From NCBI GenBank assembly GCA_015056385.1, contig SVGI01000013.1:1-34012 (forward strand): a DNA stretch of 34,012 bases, written 5' to 3'. Of the stretch, positions 8,120 through 17,662 are shown piece after piece (positions within the stretch are counted from its first letter, which is position 1; each line of letters begins with the position of its first letter). The notes beneath the pieces were generated by a model. It saw nothing but the letters and a program-made list of their open reading frames with translations. It did not search any database and was not told where the DNA came from. Source of the stretch: Clostridiales bacterium. Its GTDB lineage: Bacteria > Bacillota > Clostridia > HGM11327. A program made the position numbers and the translations under genes.

Positions 8120-9949
8120 ATGGAACATAAAAAACAACATCAGCAAAATTATATATCAAATGCAATGTATGCGTATTCTTATTCATACGCCAATAATACA
8201 GTGCATATCGATATTTCATCTCCTGATTCATTGGTTTACGGAATTGACTTCTGCGATATATTTTATATTGGCAACAATAACCAAACAATGGAGAAAATAC
8301 CCTTTAGTATTATAGATACAAATTTGGAAAACGGTGTTATAACTGTTTCGGGATACAGTGAAAAATGGTCCTCCAAATTTGTTGCGAGTATGAACAAGCT
8401 TGGCTGTATGCATATTGAATATACGCTGACAAACGCCTCAGACAAAGACGTTGACGCCGCAAGCTGCGCACTCGGCTTCCCATTTAACTCTCATATCCCC
8501 TGCCTGCTTACCGTTCCCGGAAAATTATTCAATACTGAATTAAGCTATACAGACAACGATGAAAAGTACGCAGATGGCGAGCAGCTTTATCTGTTTTCAC
8601 CTGATGAGCTTATAGCGCCTGTTATACATTTTGAGTTTCCGTTTAAGAATAAATTTAACGGTGTTACCCTTATTCATTCCGATTTATCCGTATTATCTCA
8701 GGAAGAAAACAAAGCCGTTCCAATTAATGATACCCTGTTAAGCGTTAACCATAAGGACGAACGCTATTATTTTCTTGTGAACAACAATTCACCCATTAAC
8801 ATTAAGCGCGGCGAAAGCGTAAAATTCTCAGTATATTTGGCATTTTCAAGATCAAACTCTAAAGGGCTTACATTTACAAATATAGATAACGAGGTCTCCC
8901 AGATATACACCAGAGAACAATCCAACCCCTACGGCTATAAAAAGCCTATTGCCGTTTCCTGTGATGTTATTTCAAAATTATTTAATAAAACCGTACTGTA
9001 TTCAGGATATACAACAAGAAGTACAAATAATTCACCACTATACCTTCCATTTATGGCTGAGAATTTCAAAATCGCGTGGTGCGATTCGTTATACTCCTTT
9101 TCCAACAATACTAAGGACGGAATTGAAAGAGCTTCAGCGCTTATAGATTTCTTTGCTCATACAAGTGATGCAACGTCCCCGGGCCTGCATTATACCCACT
9201 ATGATATTGATACGAGCAACTGGTACAGCAAGAACGATTCAATAGCTGTTTCATCCTATGCCAGAGCAATGGCTATGTTTATAGAATTAACCATTCTGTA
9301 TAAAAACCATTCCCAGGAAATACCCCAGCTTTGGACTGACGTAATCAATAATGCGGGCGCCTTTGTTTTGAAGCATGTTCAAAAGAAAAAGAACGTCCTT
9401 CCCTATGCCTTTTCACCTGACGGATATCCGGACGATGAAGCATCTGCGCCTTCATTTTTAGGAATGCTTTACCTTTTAATTAAGTTTTACCGCTTAACAA
9501 AAAATGAGGAGTATCTAAAATTAGCAAAAAGAAACGTAAATACGGTATATGAACATATGCTGGATGAATATTTTGCGGATTCCATATATGATTCACTCTT
9601 CGTAAGAAGCATGCTTGAGCTTTATCACGTAACAAAGGATACAACCTACATCGAGTACGCCTGCGTTATTACGGATAAAATCCTTATGCACACTCCTGTT
9701 TATAGGCCTGATGATACGTTTTTATTCCGAAACGTATTCCCTGCTTATGAAATATCCGAGCTTGGAAGAATAACCAAAAACGAATACTATACGTTAAGAG
9801 CTACAATGCTTATGAATTTCTTCGGAGAATTCATTGTAACAAAATTAAGCAGCATAAAGGAATTGGATGATACGATTATGCCTATGCATACGTTATCATC
9901 AATGACAGAACAGCTTTTATTATTTATAACAAGGGAAACCGAATACTGA
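8120..9949 (+). CDS. 609-aa protein of unknown function; C-terminal half resembles an alpha-helical toroid glycosidase-like fold
   Basis: Intact ORF with no signal peptide; N-terminal beta-rich region and C-terminal repeating helical hairpins (YARAMAMFIELTILYKNH, LGMLYLLIKFYRLTKNEEYLKLAKRNVNTVYEHML). Fold call is tentative. Confidence 0.6.
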   Translation: MEHKKQHQQNYISNAMYAYSYSYANNTVHIDISSPDSLVYGIDFCDIFYIGNNNQTMEKIPFSIIDTNLENGVITVSGYSEKWSSKFVASMNKLGCMHIEYTLTNASDKDVDAASCALGFPFNSHIPCLLTVPGKLFNTELSYTDNDEKYADGEQLYLFSPDELIAPVIHFEFPFKNKFNGVTLIHSDLSVLSQEENKAVPINDTLLSVNHKDERYYFLVNNNSPINIKRGESVKFSVYLAFSRSNSKGLTFTNIDNEVSQIYTREQSNPYGYKKPIAVSCDVISKLFNKTVLYSGYTTRSTNNSPLYLPFMAENFKIAWCDSLYSFSNNTKDGIERASALIDFFAHTSDATSPGLHYTHYDIDTSNWYSKNDSIAVSSYARAMAMFIELTILYKNHSQEIPQLWTDVINNAGAFVLKHVQKKKNVLPYAFSPDGYPDDEASAPSFLGMLYLLIKFYRLTKNEEYLKLAKRNVNTVYEHMLDEYFADSIYDSLFVRSMLELYHVTKDTTYIEYACVITDKILMHTPVYRPDDTFLFRNVFPAYEISELGRITKNEYYTLRATMLMNFFGEFIVTKLSSIKELDDTIMPMHTLSSMTEQLLLFITRETEY

Positions 9950-10446
9950 TGAATAATACTTTTCACTTTGACTACACAATAACAAAAGAAGATTTTAACC
10001 ACTATTTTCTTTTTGCGGCAAAAAAATACATCTTACTAATGTTAGGTTGTGCCTTGGTTTTCTTTTTGGGCTCTATTGCATCCTGGATGTACCTTAAAGA
10101 TTCAGCTATGCATTACGTTTTGTTTGCTGTTGGATTATATTTTATGTGTTCTCTTTTATACAAGTATATAAAAACAAAGAGAAAAGCAGATAAATCCTCT
10201 ATTATGAAGGAAATTTCCGCAGATTTCACGCCTGACTCCTTTGTTTTCAATACTATGGGAAGCAGCGTACACGTAACTATGAATCACCTTAATTCAATAT
10301 CAAGCACAAAGCATTTATACGTTTTCTACGTGTATTACAAAAAATCGGAAATGGCGTTCCTGCTTCCAAAAAGAATACAGGATAATACAGACGGCTTCGA
10401 ACAACTGATAGAAAGCTATATAAGACGAATAACAAAAAATAAATAA
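9949..10446 (+). CDS. YcxB-like membrane protein
   Basis: 165 aa; two TM helices then a C-terminal region ending ...YYKKSEMAFLLPKRIQ..., YcxB-like. Overlaps the upstream stop (TGATG). Confidence 0.65.
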   Translation: MNNTFHFDYTITKEDFNHYFLFAAKKYILLMLGCALVFFLGSIASWMYLKDSAMHYVLFAVGLYFMCSLLYKYIKTKRKADKSSIMKEISADFTPDSFVFNTMGSSVHVTMNHLNSISSTKHLYVFYVYYKKSEMAFLLPKRIQDNTDGFEQLIESYIRRITKNK

Positions 10447-10468
10447 GGTAAAATATAATTATTTTACC

Positions 10469-10996
10469 GTGAGAGGAACTTATATGATAATTACAACCAC
10501 CGTAAAAGAAACACGCGAGGAAATGAAGGAATTTCAATCATTACACTTAAAGAGAGTATTGGCACTTCCCTGTGCCATTTTACTTTTGGCTCTTTCCATA
10601 GCCTTTGTAATGATTTACACACACAAGGACAAAATAACAGATTATATATTACCTATTGCAGTGTTTGCAATCTCAGTAGGCTTATTTGCAAATTTATTTT
10701 CAAAAAGAAAAAAAGTTATCATAGGCACTGACAAGCGCCCACAGTTTACATATGAATTTGATTCCAGCGGGTTTTCCGGCACAACAGGTGAAAGAAGCTT
10801 TAAGCTCGCATGGGAGAACGTGCTTAAGGTTATAGAAACCAAAAATCTTTTCGTTATATACCTCAATAACGACAACGGAATAATAATTCCAAAGCGCACC
10901 TTCAAAAACAACTACGAGCTTGAATATTTCAGAAAAAACTATCTCTTTATAAGAAAGGGAAAAAAGAAAATTTATACAAATAAGGATAATATATAA
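10469..10996 (+). CDS. YcxB-like membrane protein (second copy)
   Basis: 175 aa; two TM helices, then FSGTTGERSFKLAWENVLKVIETKNLFVIYLNNDNGIIIPKRTF, same layout as the preceding gene. Upstream codons may not be the true start; the Met at 10484 (MIITTTVKE) follows GAGAGGAAC. Confidence 0.7.
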   Translation: MRGTYMIITTTVKETREEMKEFQSLHLKRVLALPCAILLLALSIAFVMIYTHKDKITDYILPIAVFAISVGLFANLFSKRKKVIIGTDKRPQFTYEFDSSGFSGTTGERSFKLAWENVLKVIETKNLFVIYLNNDNGIIIPKRTFKNNYELEYFRKNYLFIRKGKKKIYTNKDNI

Positions 10997-11015
10997 TACG
11001 TGATACCGTTTAACC

Positions 11016-11047
11016 AAAAAGACCGTGAATTTTCACGGTCTTTTTTT
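11016..11047. terminator. bidirectional terminator between convergent genes
   Basis: AAAAAGACCGTGAATTTTCACGGTCTTTTTTT. Confidence 0.85.
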
Positions 11048-11050
11048 AAG

Positions 11051-12220
11051 TTATTTCGTATATGTACCGGCTGTATCCAAAACAATATTGGATACGTTCT
11101 TTTTAACAAACACAGATGATTCTATGCGTTTGTTTAGTTCACTTAAAAATCTGTCGTCATCAAACGGCAAATCTATCCACGATTCCTCCCAGCTTGAAAG
11201 ATATGCACCATTTGATATCATAAGGCTGTTTATACCCTCTTCCCCGTAAGAAATAAGCTTATCCCCGTGTAAAGCCGAGTTCATCCAGTTTCTTACCATT
11301 TCCACCTGAGCAAGTTCTATATCAGATGACACTGCATACTCCTCTATTTTCATAGGTATAGGACCTGCAGCTGTATTTGTAGTTAAATTAAATTCATCCT
11401 CTGTAATGGCTGTCGTATAAAGAGTTACCTTGTTATTTTCCAGCACAGCCTTGCCCTTACTACCCGCTATTTCAAGGCGGTTTGTACCCGGAAATTCAGA
11501 AACACAGGTAATATACGTTGCTGTAAGCCCGTTATCATATTCCATGTACAACGTTGCTTCATCCTCAACCTCAATATTTCTTCTTTTACCGAAATAGCAG
11601 AATCCGCGAATACGCTTCGGAACACCTACAAGCCACTGAACCAAATCCAGCTGATGAGGATTTTGATTCAAAAGCGTTCCTCCGCCTTCTCCTGCCCACG
11701 TAGCACGCCATCCTGCTGAATTATAATAGCTTTGGGTTCTGTACCACGTAGTAATTATCCATGTAAGCCTTCTTACTGTACCGATTTTGCCTGTATCTAT
11801 AATCTCCTTAAGCTTCTTAAAAGGAGTTGTTGCTCTTAAAACAAAGTTAACCTGAAATGCTTTATTTGCCTTTTTTGCGGCTTTATTCATTTCCTTTACC
11901 TGTTTCGTATATACGCCTGCGGGCTTTTCACAAAAAACGTGCAGACCTGCGTTAAAAGCCTCAATAGCAATATCAGGATGAAAATAATGAGGGGTTGCTA
12001 TAATAACACCGTCTACCAATCCTGATAAAATCAAATCGCTGCTGTTCTGAAAAAAGGCAACATCATTATCGTTAAAAAGCTCTTTATGACGGTACATCTG
12101 TTCCGGCACAATATCACATAATGCCGTAATCTGAATATCATTGCTCAGATGCTTCAAAATATTTTTCAGATGGCCAGACCCCATACTGCCTACACCAATT
12201 ATACCTACCCTGAATTTCAT
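11051..12220 (-). CDS. Gfo/Idh/MocA family oxidoreductase
   Basis: 389 aa; VGIIGVGSMGSGHLKN Rossmann motif, GLHVFCEKPAGV, GGGTLLNQNPHQLDLVQWLVG. Confidence 0.92.
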   Translation of the reverse strand: MKFRVGIIGVGSMGSGHLKNILKHLSNDIQITALCDIVPEQMYRHKELFNDNDVAFFQNSSDLILSGLVDGVIIATPHYFHPDIAIEAFNAGLHVFCEKPAGVYTKQVKEMNKAAKKANKAFQVNFVLRATTPFKKLKEIIDTGKIGTVRRLTWIITTWYRTQSYYNSAGWRATWAGEGGGTLLNQNPHQLDLVQWLVGVPKRIRGFCYFGKRRNIEVEDEATLYMEYDNGLTATYITCVSEFPGTNRLEIAGSKGKAVLENNKVTLYTTAITEDEFNLTTNTAAGPIPMKIEEYAVSSDIELAQVEMVRNWMNSALHGDKLISYGEEGINSLMISNGAYLSSWEESWIDLPFDDDRFLSELNKRIESSVFVKKNVSNIVLDTAGTYTK

Positions 12221-12249
12221 AAAATCACCTCATATTCAATCTTATTACA

Positions 12250-13209
12250 TTATACAGTAGCCATTTGAATTTTTAATACCTGACGCTGTGATTCAAGTAT
12301 ATTGTTACGGCTTAATATAGTCTCCGTACCGTTACATTCTAAAATCATATCTCTTATATACTCGGGCTTACCGTTATTACATTCTATAACCTTTTTCTCA
12401 TCAGTATAAATATATACTTTATCCTCGTTGGCACAAAAGGTAATAAGACCCTTGCTTCCCCACAGCTCAAACCTCCAATACGTGGGAAGCCTGTTATACG
12501 ACGGAGCTGCATAAGAAACATCAGCATTCACCGTAATATCACCCATTTTTGCAATAAACTGGGCACAATCCATAAAATCGGGCTTCTCTGTTGCAAAGGC
12601 ATTCCACATTTTTGCAAAGCAGGTCTCTGTAAAATCCTTGTTCAGCAGATACCTCAAAAGATCAACACCGTGAATAGCAATATCATTTATGGTGCCACCG
12701 TGCTTACCATCCTCAAAATACCAATTCGGACGGTTGCCATAATTCAAAAAATGCTGACCTGTAAATGAAACATTATGTACCTTGCCTATAACGTTATCCT
12801 GTATAAGCTCCTTGACCACCTTAACCTGATCCATATATCTCAAGTCAAGTAAGCACAGCACCTTTAAGCCCTTTTCCTTGCTCAAGAATTCTATCTCATC
12901 AAGCTCATTAACATCTGTACAAATAGGCTTGTCGCATATAACATGTTTTCCGCTTTTAAGCGCCTCAATAATAAGGTTACCTCTTTTAGAGTAGTAATCA
13001 CCAATAGCAATGATCTCTATTGAAGTATCATCCAATATTTCATCATAAGAATTGAACTCAAACCCTTTGCCTGTTATTTCCTCGGCAACAACGCGTGCAA
13101 CATCATCCTCTTCGTATCTTCCGGCAATTTCAATATCCGTGCTTTCTACTGCAGAATTATACAGACTCCAAATATGTCCGTGTCTGAATCCAACAAAAGC
13201 AATTTTCAT
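12250..13209 (-). CDS. Gfo/Idh/MocA family oxidoreductase (second)
   Basis: MKIAFVGFRHGHIW, GKHVICDKPICT, HGGTINDIAIHGVDLLRYL. Start at 13209 rather than 13218 on SD spacing. Confidence 0.9.
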   Translation of the reverse strand: MKIAFVGFRHGHIWSLYNSAVESTDIEIAGRYEEDDVARVVAEEITGKGFEFNSYDEILDDTSIEIIAIGDYYSKRGNLIIEALKSGKHVICDKPICTDVNELDEIEFLSKEKGLKVLCLLDLRYMDQVKVVKELIQDNVIGKVHNVSFTGQHFLNYGNRPNWYFEDGKHGGTINDIAIHGVDLLRYLLNKDFTETCFAKMWNAFATEKPDFMDCAQFIAKMGDITVNADVSYAAPSYNRLPTYWRFELWGSKGLITFCANEDKVYIYTDEKKVIECNNGKPEYIRDMILECNGTETILSRNNILESQRQVLKIQMATV

Positions 13210-13252
13210 AATGCACATCCCCTCTACAACGGAAAATAAACCAAATTAAACA

Positions 13253-13289
13253 TATAAAAGCCCGTAATACTTTATTCCAGGCTTTTATA
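13253..13289 (-). terminator. possible terminator of the ABC transporter operon
   Basis: 10-bp stem TATAAAAGCC/GGCTTTTATA with a 17-nt loop, just past the permease stop; no strong U-tract. Confidence 0.4.
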
Positions 13290-13299
13290 ATTACGTTTT

Positions 13300-14739
13300 T
13301 TATACAACTTCCTTTCGAATAAACGAAATTATAGATATTGTATTTAATACAACAAAATATACTGCAGAAATTGCAATAGCGACCCCAAGCGTATTAGATG
13401 CAATAACAGGCGTATTCGCAAACATAAACTGGGAAAGGTCTGTATTTGCAAACATCAGATATTTTGCCCAATTGAAGCGGGCCTCAGTAAGTATAGGCTC
13501 AACTAGCTGCTGACCGAGCAAAGTTATAACAAATCCAATAGATACTGCCGAAACACTGCTTCTTATTATGTTAGACAGCATATAAGCAAATGAGCACATC
13601 ATTATAAGCTCAAAAATCCTTACACCGTAAACCATAAAGGCATATTTCATATAAGGTATTTGAACAACACCGGCCTGTGACATATATACATACATTCCGT
13701 GAAGCTCAGACGTACCATAGAAAATTATACCAACAGCAAATGCCAACACAACAAACATCGCATACATTACAACAGAAAAAGCAAAGAGAGTTAACAGCTT
13801 TGCCGTCCATATCATGCTTCTCTTGTAAGGAGATATAAGGAGAAGGCGGATTGTTTTTGAAGAATGCTCAGATGCCATAAAATGGCAGCCCAACACAACC
13901 ACGATAAACATAAGATATTTTATCATTTCCTGAGCATTTTCAAGATAGTACTGAAGAGGAACTACAAGATAATTATCAATGGGAGGCGCATTATTTTCTA
14001 TTCTGAACAAAAGAACATCAACCTCGTTTTGAAGACGCGTTACCTCCTCCGCATCCAATCCGTCATGCATAAGTGGATCATCCGATGAATTGTAATAGAG
14101 AGATAATCTGTGGCTTGTGATTTTTTTCAGAGCCTCATTTTTCCAGTTTTCAGGATTGTTATCAGGAGTAATACCATACTTCATTCTGATATTTTTTTCT
14201 TCCATATAAACAAGGCTTATACCGTCTGTTTTATTCTCGTACTCGGAATATATATGCTCTATGTATTTTTCAAGGCCGTCTGTACCGTACAGCATATAGC
14301 TCAGTTCACTTACCCTGGCTGCCGCCTGGCTGTATTCCTCTGCCGTGGCGTTACCGCCTTTCACAAGGTTTAGCTGATACATTTTTGCTTCGTAAACCTC
14401 GTCAAGAAGGCTTCTTTTCCATGATTCCTCGTCTATATTTTGCTCAAGAATAATATTATATATAAAGATCTGGGCTTCTACTGACACAATACGATCCAGA
14501 TCCTCCTGAGTAGGCTCCGGTATAGAATTAAGCATCCCTAATTCTACATTGAGAGAATCAACCATTTCCTGCATAGGAGTATATAAATCCTCGCCCTCCC
14601 TGGGATCCACTGTATATAAGGCGTTAAGTATTATGTGAACAATAACAAGGAGGACAACAAGAGCAAAGCATACCTTTGTAATAAGCTTTTTGGACCACTT
14701 TATCCATTCATTGCCGATTAACCTGAATAAATTAATCAA
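13300..14739 (-). CDS. ABC-2 type transporter permease with large extracytoplasmic loop
   Basis: TM1 (ITKVCFALVVLLVIVHIIL), about 240 polar residues, then MASEHSSKTIRLLLISPYKRS and several TMs. A TTG start at 14739 fits the AGGAGG better than the ORF-track start (GTG at 14751). Confidence 0.85.
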   Translation of the reverse strand: MINLFRLIGNEWIKWSKKLITKVCFALVVLLVIVHIILNALYTVDPREGEDLYTPMQEMVDSLNVELGMLNSIPEPTQEDLDRIVSVEAQIFIYNIILEQNIDEESWKRSLLDEVYEAKMYQLNLVKGGNATAEEYSQAAARVSELSYMLYGTDGLEKYIEHIYSEYENKTDGISLVYMEEKNIRMKYGITPDNNPENWKNEALKKITSHRLSLYYNSSDDPLMHDGLDAEEVTRLQNEVDVLLFRIENNAPPIDNYLVVPLQYYLENAQEMIKYLMFIVVVLGCHFMASEHSSKTIRLLLISPYKRSMIWTAKLLTLFAFSVVMYAMFVVLAFAVGIIFYGTSELHGMYVYMSQAGVVQIPYMKYAFMVYGVRIFELIMMCSFAYMLSNIIRSSVSAVSIGFVITLLGQQLVEPILTEARFNWAKYLMFANTDLSQFMFANTPVIASNTLGVAIAISAVYFVVLNTISIISFIRKEVV

Positions 14740-15655
14740 TTTGATGTACACCTCCTGCTCTTTCTATAAATGATTCCTCAAGGGTTTTCGTAACAGGCTG
14801 AACACTAAGAATTGCTACACCCTTATCAATAAGCTTCTTCATTATCTTGTTAAGCTCATTTTTATTAATAACTATGTCTACGTATTCTTCTGTAACAGTA
14901 ATCATTTCGTATTTTTCCAGATACATAAGGGCCTTGGAAACATCTGAAAGCATAAATCTGTATATACCGCTGTTTGATATATCAGAAACAAATTCCTCTT
15001 TCGTACTTACGTCAGACATTTCACCGTTAAGTATCATTCCAACTCTGTCGCATATTGTTTCAACCTCTGACAACAGATGACTTGATACGATTATGGCAAT
15101 ATTTTCTTCCTTGGCAAGATACTGTATAAGGTCTCTTACCTCCTTTATACCAACAGGGTCCAAGCCGTTTGTGGGCTCGTCTAATATCAGAAGCTTTGGC
15201 TTATGAAGAATTGCCTGCAGAATTCCGAGCCTTTGGTACATACCTAACGAGTACTCACTTATAGGATCGTTAATTCGCTTTGTGAGCCCGAATTTTTCAA
15301 TTAACTCATCAATATCCTCGGGAAGTTTTCCCTTTTTACAGCGTATTCTGGCGTAATATTTAAGGTTTTGCATTCCTGTAAGATGCTTATACATTACAGG
15401 TGATTCAACAAAGCCTCCCGCATAAGAAAGGGCCATTTTTCGCTCCCTCTTAATGTCAAAGCCACAAATAGTGATACGACCCGAATCCACCTTTTCAAGA
15501 CCGAGAATCATCTTGAGTGTTGTGGATTTACCGGCACCATTGGGACCAAGGAAGCCAAAAACGTCACCTGAATTAAGGTAAAACGTCATATTATTTATGA
15601 TTTGCCTTCCTTTTATGGTTTTATTTACATTAACAACTTCGAGGACCTTTGCCAT
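14732..15655 (-). CDS. ABC transporter ATP-binding protein
   Basis: Walker A GPNGAGKST, signature YSLGMYQRLGI, Walker B LLILDEPTNGLDP. Confidence 0.96.
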   Translation of the reverse strand: MAKVLEVVNVNKTIKGRQIINNMTFYLNSGDVFGFLGPNGAGKSTTLKMILGLEKVDSGRITICGFDIKRERKMALSYAGGFVESPVMYKHLTGMQNLKYYARIRCKKGKLPEDIDELIEKFGLTKRINDPISEYSLGMYQRLGILQAILHKPKLLILDEPTNGLDPVGIKEVRDLIQYLAKEENIAIIVSSHLLSEVETICDRVGMILNGEMSDVSTKEEFVSDISNSGIYRFMLSDVSKALMYLEKYEMITVTEEYVDIVINKNELNKIMKKLIDKGVAILSVQPVTKTLEESFIERAGGVHQID

Positions 15656-15678
15656 AATAAATCCGTCCTTTTTTTGTT

Positions 15679-16575
15679 TTATTGATTGCTTTGTGAAATT
15701 CTGTTATATGCATAGCGTGCATACTCACGTATTAATTCGTCATCAGAGGATAAATATCCTTTAATTACAGGTAAAAGCTCTTCTTCTCCGCTGTTTCCTG
15801 CGGCAATAAGTGTAGCGCGCAGTACCTTTGTTTTTGTTATGTAGTTTTTACCAAGATATAATTTTAATATACCGATTCTTTGCTTTAATTCCTCCGCGGA
15901 ATCCGTAAGGATGCCCTTAATATTCAAGGCCTCCTCCAAATCATCAGGATAGTAAAGCACGTCGTTAAACCTGTGGCCGTTTACAGGGCAGCACATCTGA
16001 CATTCGTCACACCCGAGAAATCTGTTACCGAATAAAGGCAACACATCATACGGAACAGGACTTGATGAAAACATATAATGCCTTAAGCATTTTGTGGGTA
16101 CAAACTCACCGTGTTCATTTATTGCGCTGTTAGGGCAACATTCTATGCATTTACCGCATTTATCACAGGGCATAGAAAACGTTTCAATATAAGATTCATC
16201 TGTGTTGCCTTCCACCTTTGCCGTTGTACGTAATACTGAAAGATACGTTCTTGAGCCCAAGCCCTTTATTGCCAACAGCGTGTTGTATCCGCAGGAGCCT
16301 ATGCCATTATCCTCTGCCAGAGCTTTTATGTTTACATCACCGTCAACACGGGCTTCATACCCCATCTCATTAAGGCGCTTACAAAGATTATTGGTAGCGG
16401 TATAAAATATTTGCCCGTCTATATAGTAAGACGATACAAGCATAGTGAATTTGTTTTTTGGAGCATATTCCCTGTATACAAACGCAATAAACAAAGCTGT
16501 ACCGCCATTGTACTTTATAGCGTACACCTTACAGGAATCCAAGCCCAAAATATCCTTTATGTCACGTACCGTCAT
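15679..16575 (-). CDS. QueG-like 4Fe-4S double-cluster protein (epoxyqueuosine reductase-related)
   Basis: 298 aa; GSCGYNTLLAIKGLGSRTYLSVL, CDKCGKCIECCP, CDECQMCCPVN, HEAT-like C-terminus. Confidence 0.75.
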   Translation of the reverse strand: MTVRDIKDILGLDSCKVYAIKYNGGTALFIAFVYREYAPKNKFTMLVSSYYIDGQIFYTATNNLCKRLNEMGYEARVDGDVNIKALAEDNGIGSCGYNTLLAIKGLGSRTYLSVLRTTAKVEGNTDESYIETFSMPCDKCGKCIECCPNSAINEHGEFVPTKCLRHYMFSSSPVPYDVLPLFGNRFLGCDECQMCCPVNGHRFNDVLYYPDDLEEALNIKGILTDSAEELKQRIGILKLYLGKNYITKTKVLRATLIAAGNSGEEELLPVIKGYLSSDDELIREYARYAYNRISQSNQ

Positions 16576-16591
16576 TATATCAAATTATAAA

Positions 16592-17596
16592 TTATTTAGG
16601 AAGAAAACCAACCTTTTTCTTTACTTTTGAAAGTGTTTTTGATGCAATATATGCAGCCTTATCCGCATTTTCACTTATGAGCTTTTCAAGATAGCCCTTA
16701 TCATTCATAAGCTGATTATATTTAACCTGAATTGCGCTTACTGATTCTGCAAGAGCCTCACCAACAGTTGATTTGAAAGCACCATAACCCTGTGAAGCAA
16801 ATTCAGCCTCAATAGCACTGTGATCCTTACCTGTTATGCAGGAGTAAATGTTCATGAGGTTACTGATGCCGGGCTTATTTTCAGGATCAAACCTTACAAC
16901 AGCCTCTGAATCTGTAACGGCTCTCTTGATTTTGTTTACAATGTTTCTGGGATCATCAAGCATGGATATATATGAATTTGCATCCTCTGCGGATTTTGAC
17001 ATTTTCTTTGTAGGCTCCTGAAGGCTCATAATCCTTGCGCCTGCCTTGGGGATAAATCCCTCGGGAACCTTAAATACATCACCGTAAATATTGTTAAACC
17101 TTACAGCAAGATCACGTGTAAGCTCAATATGCTGGCGCTGATCCTCACCTACGGGAACGAGGTCAGTCTGATAAAGAAGAATATCGGAAGCCATAAGGCA
17201 AGGATACGTAAAAAGACCTGCATTTATGTTTTCAGCATGACGCTGTGATTTTTCCTTGAACTGTGTCATTCTGTTGAGCTCACCCATATAGGTAAACGTA
17301 TTGAGTATCCAGTTAAGCTCAGCGTGAGCAGGAACATGGGACTGAATATATATAATATTTTTTTCAGGATCAAGACCGCACGCAAGATACATAGCAACGA
17401 GAGAAAGGCTGTTTTTTCTCAAATCTGCCGGTACCTGACGAACTGTAAGAGCATGCATATCCACTATACAGAAAAGACAATCATAATCCTCCTGAAGCTC
17501 TACCCAATTCTTAACTGCACCAAAATAATTACCGAGTGTAATTATACCTGAGGGCTGAATTCCGCTATATATCCTCTTTTTTCTTTGTTCTTCCAT
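16592..17596 (-). CDS. trpS: tryptophanyl-tRNA synthetase
   Basis: IYSGIQPSGIITLGNYFGAVKNW, KMSKS. Start at 17596 (MEEQRKKR) after GGAGATATC. Confidence 0.97.
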   Translation of the reverse strand: MEEQRKKRIYSGIQPSGIITLGNYFGAVKNWVELQEDYDCLFCIVDMHALTVRQVPADLRKNSLSLVAMYLACGLDPEKNIIYIQSHVPAHAELNWILNTFTYMGELNRMTQFKEKSQRHAENINAGLFTYPCLMASDILLYQTDLVPVGEDQRQHIELTRDLAVRFNNIYGDVFKVPEGFIPKAGARIMSLQEPTKKMSKSAEDANSYISMLDDPRNIVNKIKRAVTDSEAVVRFDPENKPGISNLMNIYSCITGKDHSAIEAEFASQGYGAFKSTVGEALAESVSAIQVKYNQLMNDKGYLEKLISENADKAAYIASKTLSKVKKKVGFLPK

Positions 17597-17662
17597 GATA
17601 TCTCCGGCTGTAAACAAGTACAGCCACCTTTCTGAATAAATTTATGTGTATCAAGCCGTAAT

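Noticed and set aside
13300-15655. ABC transporter as a lantibiotic immunity or export system
   Set aside because: No precursor peptide, modification enzyme or two-component system nearby.
17597-17662. Possible T-box or trp leader ahead of trpS (AAGGTGG and GGCTGTA/TACAGCC hairpin)
   Set aside because: The gap from rnhA is only about 66 bp, too short for a T-box, and lacks the conserved antiterminator sequence and terminator.
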